Source: Peptococcaceae bacterium
Lineage (GTDB): Bacteria; Bacillota; Desulfotomaculia; Desulfotomaculales; Desulfocucumaceae
Direction of reading: 5' to 3'
Assembly (NCBI GenBank): GCA_013336365.1
Contig: JAAXTT010000046.1
Span: 1 to 10,009 of the forward strand
DNA: 10,009 nucleotides
The notes below the pieces were generated by a model. The model ran no database searches, was not told the DNA's origin, and was given only the letters and a program-made list of their open reading frames with translations. Made by a program: the position numbers and the translations under genes. Shown piece after piece: positions 6,063-10,009 of the stretch (positions are counted from its first letter, which is position 1; every line of letters begins with the position of its first letter).

Positions 6063-6072
6063 TCTATTTCAT

Positions 6073-7539
6073 TTAAGGCTCCTCTGGTGCAATGGGCAAT
6101 AAAATTGTAATTCTGGTCCCTATTTCTAACCTGCTGAGCACCTCCATGTGCCCACCATGCCGCTCTGCAATCCATTTTGCAATGGATAAGCCCAATCCTG
6201 ATCCGCCGGTGATTTTAGCACGAGATTCATCGTCCCGGAAGAAACGATTAAAGACCTTGGGAACCGCCTCCGGGGCAATGCCAATTCCTTCATCCTGCAC
6301 AGTAAGCTGAGCATATCCATCTGCGCCGGTAACAGAAATGGTAATCTGCTTGCCGGAGGGTGTGTATTTCATAGCATTGTCAACCAATATCCGAGTTGCC
6401 TGTTTGATAAGGCTTTTATCAGCATTAATATAAACCGGAATAAAATACGAATTGTATTCATGCCCATTATCGATCATTTTTGTTTCCCGAAGCACCTCAT
6501 CAGCAACGCCGGATAATTCAAGGTTCTCTAACATAAGCGTTCTGGTGTTGCTGTCACCCCGAGCAAGAAACAGAAGCTGCTCTACCAGCTCTTTCATGTT
6601 TTCCGTCTCATCCTTGATAGCATCGATAGATTCCTGGAGTGTCTTTTCATCCTTCTTACCCCAGCGATCCAGCAGATTTATATATCCCTGGATAACTGAA
6701 ATTGGGGTCCTTAGCTCGTGAGATGCATCGGACACAAATTGAACCTGAGAACGGTAAGCTTCATTGATCCTGTCTAACATACCATTAATTGCCGAAGCAA
6801 GACTTTTCAGCTCATTCTGGGTTTCACCCACCGAGATCCTCGTATCAAGCCTTGCAGCATTGATTTTTTCCAACTTGAATGCCAAATCCTTCAGCTGCTC
6901 AGGTTCAAAAATCCCATCCTTACTGAGACTTTGTGTTGTTTGAGCCAACTCCTCAATGGGCCTAAGGATTTTACGAATCATTCTTGCTCCTGAAAAAATA
7001 CTGCGCAACAATATTAATAACTCCAAAAACAAAATAACAGCGAAAATCCAAACAAAAACTTGCAGTGGTTTTTGGGGTTGATAGGAAACACGGTAAAACC
7101 CATTATCAGCTTTGACTGTCACACTATAGACAGCATTCTGTAATCGTCCCCAAAGAGTCATATTTTCCGGATTGGGGAGGGTAATACTCCTTATTCCGGA
7201 AGCAGTCTGTTTCGAAAGGTAGGGCTGAATATTTTTAGGGATTTGGAAGCCTTTCTCTTCACCTGTTTGCAAATAAACCTTATATCCACTGAGCATGAGC
7301 CACTTTTCCCCTTCCGGGTTAGGTAGCCCCATTTGATTTAGTATTTCTGCCGTTTCTGCTGCAGTCTGTTCCGCACGGACAATAAGCCCGGCCACAAATA
7401 CCAAGCACAAAATAATGTTCAGGGCTAATAACACCCTTAACATTCTGAAGAATAATTTTACATTAAGTTTCCATACAAGAGAAAACCGTATTTTATGCTT
7501 AATACGGTTGGAGGAATTATTTAGGGTCTCATTTTTCAT
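6073..7539 (-). CDS. ArlS-like membrane sensor histidine kinase
   Basis: This 488-residue kinase has two membrane segments (about 36-55 and 161-180) around an extracytoplasmic sensor region of about 105 residues with no recognised ligand-binding motif. A HAMP-like region follows at about 181-260, then a HisKA dimerisation domain with the phospho-accepting H274 in FVSDASHELRTPISVIQGY. The HATPase domain shows N388 in DNAMKYTP, the G1 box DEGIG (416-420), FNRFFRDDESR and the G2 box GSGLG (446-450). All catalytic elements look intact. LLDRWGKKDEKTLQESI after the HisKA motif closely recalls staphylococcal ArlS. The ATG overlaps the last 11 bases of the response regulator gene and has no strong ribosome binding site of its own, so translation is probably coupled. 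It should phosphorylate that regulator in response to an unknown envelope signal. Confidence 0.93.
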   Translation of the reverse strand: MKNETLNNSSNRIKHKIRFSLVWKLNVKLFFRMLRVLLALNIILCLVFVAGLIVRAEQTAAETAEILNQMGLPNPEGEKWLMLSGYKVYLQTGEEKGFQIPKNIQPYLSKQTASGIRSITLPNPENMTLWGRLQNAVYSVTVKADNGFYRVSYQPQKPLQVFVWIFAVILFLELLILLRSIFSGARMIRKILRPIEELAQTTQSLSKDGIFEPEQLKDLAFKLEKINAARLDTRISVGETQNELKSLASAINGMLDRINEAYRSQVQFVSDASHELRTPISVIQGYINLLDRWGKKDEKTLQESIDAIKDETENMKELVEQLLFLARGDSNTRTLMLENLELSGVADEVLRETKMIDNGHEYNSYFIPVYINADKSLIKQATRILVDNAMKYTPSGKQITISVTGADGYAQLTVQDEGIGIAPEAVPKVFNRFFRDDESRAKITGGSGLGLSIAKWIAERHGGHMEVLSRLEIGTRITILLPIAPEEP

Positions 7540-8206
7540 CTTTTATCACATACCCTACTCCCCTGACAGTGTGAATTAGCTTAATATTAAAGACCTCATC
7601 AATTTTCCCACGGAGAAAACGAACATAAACATCCACCGAATTGGTTTCTCCCGAAAAATCAAAGCCCCATACATTCTCGAGCAGCGAGTCCCTGGAAACC
7701 ACCATTCCTTTATTCTTTAGCATAAAATGGAGAAGATCAAATTCGCGTTTAGTCAAATCAATAGGCACACCCATTACGGTAACCGTGCGGCTGCCCGTGT
7801 CCAGCACCAGACCAGAGGCAGACAGCACCTCCACATCCTCATTAAGGTTTTTTCGAAGAGCATTGCGAATGCGAGCAAGAAGCTCTTCAATGGCAAAGGG
7901 CTTGGTAATATAATCGGTTGCTCCCCTATCCAGTCCAGAAACCTTATCCATTACACTATCTCTTGCCGTAAGCATAATGATGGGAATTGAGGAGGTTCTG
8001 CGGATTCTACGCAGAACCTCCATGCCGCTAAGCTGAGGCAACATTATATCCAATAAAATAAGGTCGAATTCGCCATGTTCTGCCATTTCAAGGCCTTTTC
8101 TACCATCAAATGCCTTATTGGTGACATATCCTTCATAGCTAAGCTCAAGCTCAATAAACCTGGCAATTTTTTCTTCATCCTCGATAATCAGTATTTTTCC
8201 ACTCAT
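7529..8206 (-). CDS. OmpR/ArlR-like response regulator
   Basis: This 225-residue regulator has an intact receiver domain (residues 1-118) with the acidic pocket E9/D10, phosphorylation site D53 in LILLDIMLPQ, switch T80 and conserved K102 in YITKPF. The C-terminal winged-helix DNA-binding domain (about 128-222) shows LTKREFDLLHFML, VWGFDFSGETNSVDVYV and HTVRGVGYVI, typical of the OmpR/PhoB class. The start at 8206 is preceded by GGCGGGA at a short distance, a moderate site. It lies 26 bases after the UBA/DUF4342 gene and overlaps the kinase gene by 11 bases, so the three genes form one operon. Regulators of this class usually bind direct repeats with a period near 11 bases, and such a repeat lies upstream of the operon (8875-8893). 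Target genes beyond autoregulation cannot be told. Confidence 0.95.
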   Translation of the reverse strand: MSGKILIIEDEEKIARFIELELSYEGYVTNKAFDGRKGLEMAEHGEFDLILLDIMLPQLSGMEVLRRIRRTSSIPIIMLTARDSVMDKVSGLDRGATDYITKPFAIEELLARIRNALRKNLNEDVEVLSASGLVLDTGSRTVTVMGVPIDLTKREFDLLHFMLKNKGMVVSRDSLLENVWGFDFSGETNSVDVYVRFLRGKIDEVFNIKLIHTVRGVGYVIKDEK

Positions 8207-8232
8207 ACATGTCCCGCCATTTCAACAGCATA

Positions 8233-8781
8233 TTAACTCTTCATGGACTTCTTGAGGTTTTCTGCAGCAGCAGCAACATCATTCATAGTATCGTTGATTG
8301 TACTGCCCTTAAAATCAGGTCCGATAAAACGATATTTAAAACCAAAAAATAATCCGATGATAATTAAGGGAACAGTTGCCCAAAAAGCTAGTAATAATAG
8401 AAACACAAGAATGGTGACAGGCAGTGATGCCTTGATTTCCTCACCCTTAATCACCTCAAAGGAGTTAGCATTGCCCTTGCGAATCATTTTCAAACAAAAT
8501 TCCCTAATCCTTTTAAAGGAGCAACAAAAGGACTTTTCCTTACTGCCTTTATACTCCTGACCTTCCGAACCATTTTCCTTAGATAAAACAGTGCCTTTAT
8601 CTATGTTTTTTTCACTGCTGTAATAACCGTCTCCAGTTGGCGCCCTCACCTTTCCCTGCTTTTCTAAAAAAATAATAGCATCCAGCAAATCACCGTTTGC
8701 ACTGTCCAAAGCAGCCTTGGACTCCTCATAACTGATGTTGGCCATAGCACATAGCTTTTCAACCTGCTCTATAGTTGTCAA
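8233..8781 (-). CDS. UBA-like domain plus DUF4342 membrane protein, first gene of the two-component operon
   Basis: The protein has 182 residues from a TTG at 8781, chosen because GGGAGG (8790-8795) is eight bases away; the in-frame TTG at 8787 is only two bases from it. Residues 2-42 (TTIEQVEKLCAMANISYEES then LDSANGDLLDAIIFLEKQGK) have the three-helix pattern of UBA/TS-N domains, as in elongation factor Ts. A polar, poorly conserved linker follows (45-95) with a CC pair. Residues 96-150 fit DUF4342: a basic RKGNANSFEVIKGEEIKASLP element and one strongly hydrophobic span (120-148). The tail is polar and helical. It therefore looks like an inner-membrane protein with a cytoplasmic UBA-like head. 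The function of DUF4342 proteins is unknown. Its place as first gene before the regulator and kinase suggests an accessory or target role in the same response; this is inference. Confidence 0.8.
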   Translation of the reverse strand: MTTIEQVEKLCAMANISYEESKAALDSANGDLLDAIIFLEKQGKVRAPTGDGYYSSEKNIDKGTVLSKENGSEGQEYKGSKEKSFCCSFKRIREFCLKMIRKGNANSFEVIKGEEIKASLPVTILVFLLLLAFWATVPLIIIGLFFGFKYRFIGPDFKGSTINDTMNDVAAAAENLKKSMKS

Positions 8782-8811
8782 AGACAAAACCTCCCTTTTC
8801 CTGTTAAAATT

Positions 8812-8829
8812 TGGTTTTGTATAAAACCA
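8812..8829. promoter_or_regulatory. Short palindrome around a possible -10 of the two-component operon
   Basis: TGGTTTT and AAAACCA (7-bp arms, 4-base loop) lie 30-48 bases before the TTG start at 8781. On the minus strand TATACA at 8823-8818 falls within it and could be a -10. No good -35 is found at 16-18 bases, so the promoter may need an activator. It could be an operator or a chance hairpin. Confidence 0.35.
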
Positions 8830-8874
8830 TGGCTCAATTCTAACTCCAAAAACTTTAAGGAATATTTGACTATA

Positions 8875-8893
8875 ATTAAAATTTCATTAAAAT
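8875..8893. promoter_or_regulatory. Direct repeat with 11-base period upstream of the response-regulator operon
   Basis: ATTAAAAT occurs twice (8875-8882 and 8886-8893), separated by TTC, giving an 11-base period. OmpR/PhoB-class regulators commonly bind tandem sites one helical turn apart, so this could be the autoregulatory site of the regulator gene at 7529-8206. The sequence is all A/T, so chance is a real alternative. Confidence 0.3.
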
Positions 8894-8900
8894 ACGTTTT

Positions 8901-9452
8901 TTAAGGGTCCTGCAGATTCATCGCCATTTTTTTTGCAATTTCTAAAGATTTTTTCCCTTGAATTTCTCCTTTTTTATTTACTAACTCCTGGACAATAACT
9001 CCCTTGTCTTGCCATCCGAGATACTTAACAATAGTTTTATATTGTAAGATAGCCGATTCAGCTGCAACAGCCTCTTCTTCACAGGTCAGCAGCAAAATAG
9101 TGGATTTTATCGAGAAAAAATTTTCACGTCCATATGAGGCATATAGCCTATCAATTACAGCCTTAAGCTGGGAGGTAAAGCCATAGTAATAAATCGGGCT
9201 TGCAAATACCAGCATTTCCGCCTTGTGCAATGCACTATAAATCTCCTGCATATCATCATCCTGTGCACATGTGCCATTATGAGAAAAACAATATTCGCAT
9301 GCAATACAACCTTTTATCTCCATTTTGCCAACATTGAATTTTGTGATAATATTTCCAGACTCTTCTGCCCCTTCGATAAACGCATCTGCTAAAAATTCAG
9401 AATTTCCCTTTGATCTTGGACTTCCAGTCACAACAACAATATTTATTGGCAT
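8901..9452 (-). CDS. Flavodoxin-fold NAD(P)H-dependent FMN reductase / iron-sulfur flavoprotein-like
   Basis: This 183-residue cytoplasmic protein opens with strand IVVVTGSP and the FMN-phosphate loop GSPRSKGNS (10-18). SPIYYYGFTSQLKAVIDRLY (85-104) is the second flavin-contacting motif of the NADPH-dependent FMN reductase family. Between them C49, C52, C55 and C62 form CX2CX2CX6C, matching the compact cysteine motif (CX2CX2CX4-7C) of iron-sulfur flavoproteins such as archaeal Isf. A 4Fe-4S cluster is therefore possible but not certain, since many relatives keep the cysteines without proof of a cluster. It would pass electrons from a reduced donor to a quinone, nitro or oxygen substrate. The ATG at 9452 has GGAGGGGG nine bases upstream. 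The gene is divergent from the Nim-like gene and may share control with it. Confidence 0.88.
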   Translation of the reverse strand: MPINIVVVTGSPRSKGNSEFLADAFIEGAEESGNIITKFNVGKMEIKGCIACEYCFSHNGTCAQDDDMQEIYSALHKAEMLVFASPIYYYGFTSQLKAVIDRLYASYGRENFFSIKSTILLLTCEEEAVAAESAILQYKTIVKYLGWQDKGVIVQELVNKKGEIQGKKSLEIAKKMAMNLQDP

Positions 9453-9495
9453 CTATAATAACCCCCTCCAAATAATAAATATTCACTGTTTTCCG

Positions 9496-9525
9496 GCTTG
9501 ACAAGCAATCTAGGGCAAATATCTC
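9496..9525 (+). promoter_or_regulatory. Promoter of the Nim-like gene; palindromic -35 shared with the divergent gene
   Basis: On the plus strand a perfect TTGACA (9498-9503) is followed after 16 bases by TATCTC (9520-9525), a weak -10. On the minus strand TTGTCA (9504-9499) is followed after 17 bases by TATTTA toward the flavoprotein gene. Both -35 boxes fall within the 11-base palindrome GCTTGACAAGC (9496-9506), so polymerases at the two promoters would compete for the same bases. Confidence 0.45.
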
Positions 9526-9587
9526 TTCTATTAAAAGGAAATTTAATTATGAATGTAGAAAAAATGATTATCAAGGAGGTATGAATT

Positions 9588-10009
9588 ATGCAAAACAGAA
9601 TGAAAAACCACCCATTAACCGAAGAACAGATAGCAACGCTGTTGACAAAAGCTCCGGTAGGCAGAATTGCTACAATTGGTCCTGATGGATACCCATATAT
9701 CGTGCCAATGCATTTTGTCTATTACAATAAGACAATTTACACACATTGTCTGCCAAAGGGACAAAAATCAGATTATATTTCAAAAAATAAAAAAGTTGGT
9801 TTTGAGGTTGATGAAATGCTCGGCTTACTCTATGATAACATCGAAATTCCTTGTGATACAAATACTATCTTCAATAGTGTGATTATTTCGGGGAATGCAA
9901 ATATGATTGTCGACCTTAATGAGAAACGAGAGATATTAAACAAGTTTGTTGATAAATATACTCCCCACCTTTCGAAAAAAGCCCTGCCTGAAAATATAGT
10001 AAAGGGGAC
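9588..10009 (+). CDS. Pyridoxamine 5'-phosphate oxidase family (Nim-like) flavoprotein, N-terminal part (runs off right edge)
   Basis: The first 140 codons are present. AAGGAGG (9573-9579) lies eight bases before the ATG at 9588. The product begins MQNRMKNHPLTEEQIATLLT and shows the split-barrel FMN-binding pattern: KAPVGRIATIGPDGYPYIVPMHFVYYN (residues 21-47), then IYTHCLPKGQKSDYISKNKKVGFEVDE (50-76) and a later strand SVIISGNANMI. This fits the PNPOx-like subgroup that includes 5-nitroimidazole resistance (Nim) proteins, where a loop like HCLPKGQKSDYI binds the flavin phosphate and a strand like VGFEVDE follows. These enzymes reduce nitro groups or other small substrates with a flavin; the substrate here is unknown. 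It is divergent from a flavoprotein reductase, which could be a redox partner. Confidence 0.88.
   Translation, partial: MQNRMKNHPLTEEQIATLLTKAPVGRIATIGPDGYPYIVPMHFVYYNKTIYTHCLPKGQKSDYISKNKKVGFEVDEMLGLLYDNIEIPCDTNTIFNSVIISGNANMIVDLNEKREILNKFVDKYTPHLSKKALPENIVKG

Larger units (their letters stand above)
5356..6072. other. Gene-poor stretch of about 700 bases with relics and hairpins
   Basis: No conventional gene of normal size is seen between the SHOCT gene and the histidine kinase gene. The stretch holds a protein-like 3' remnant (5449-5520), a 12-bp A/T hairpin (5518-5545), a minus-strand terminator (5541-5573), a 38-codon possible ORF (5593-5709), an AT-rich hairpin (5920-5943) and the terminator of the kinase operon (6041-6062). 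Short protein-like fragments in several minus-strand frames, broken by stops, suggest decayed genes. Nothing in the plus strand looks coding. Confidence 0.5.

Noticed and set aside
6092..6310. Open frames on the plus strand across the kinase and regulator genes (6092-6310, 6452-6721, 7641-7990)
   Set aside because: They are antisense to genes with full, intact conserved domains, have no ribosome binding sites and encode unstructured Ser/Arg/Pro-rich sequence typical of shadow frames.
9670..9861. Minus-strand frame of 63 codons within the Nim-like gene
   Set aside because: It is antisense to a clear PNPOx-family coding region with a perfect ribosome binding site, and its translation shows no domain.
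1..10009. CRISPR array, tRNA, insertion sequence or phage attachment site
   Set aside because: No regularly spaced repeats, cloverleaf sequences, transposase motifs or flanking direct repeats were seen when reading both strands.

Overview
The window comes from a low-GC, AT-rich bacterial chromosome. Clear AGGAGG-type ribosome binding sites, frequent TTG starts and the gene families present (ArlRS-like two-component system, GHL10-SH3b protein, SHOCT protein, UBA/DUF4342 protein, FlxA-like protein) point to a Firmicute, most likely an anaerobic clostridium in the broad sense. Genus-level placement is not possible from this window. There are no tRNA or rRNA genes, no CRISPR array and no recognisable insertion sequence. 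The region looks like ordinary chromosome made of short, independently controlled units.

Left part (1-3700). The 5' end of an FtsX/MacB-type ABC permease gene runs off the left edge on the minus strand. A small FlxA-like coiled-coil gene (748-1080, plus) and a GT-A-fold glycosyltransferase-like gene (1153-2415, minus) converge on a long symmetric hairpin that should terminate both. The glycosyltransferase gene is divergent from a LysR-type regulator (2594-3523). Between them lies a perfect 14-bp inverted repeat next to an extended -10, a strong operator candidate. The LysR gene overlaps by 8 nt a 59-codon TTG-start gene (3516-3695) that is easily missed.

Middle (3697-6072). A secreted GHL10-type glycoside hydrolase-like protein with a C-terminal SH3b domain lies downstream of a small membrane SHOCT protein on the minus strand. 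Both probably have later starts than their longest frames. A gene-poor stretch of about 700 bases follows. It holds one clear minus-strand terminator, a tiny possible ORF just upstream of it, a protein-like relic and several hairpins.

Right part (6041-10009). A minus-strand operon encodes, in order, a UBA-like/DUF4342 membrane protein, an OmpR-family response regulator and an ArlS-like histidine kinase, ending in a GC-rich hairpin. Upstream of it are an 11-bp-period direct repeat and a short palindrome that could be its control region. A flavodoxin-fold protein with a CX2CX2CX6C motif (8901-9452, minus) is divergent from a Nim-like pyridoxamine-phosphate-oxidase-family gene (9588 to the right edge). 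Both promoters appear to share one palindromic -35 region, suggesting joint control of two flavin-linked genes.

No overtly new defence or mobile system is visible. The best leads are the LysR operator with its coupled microprotein and neighbouring orphan glycosyltransferase, the UBA/DUF4342 protein tied to the two-component system, and the gene-poor relic region.
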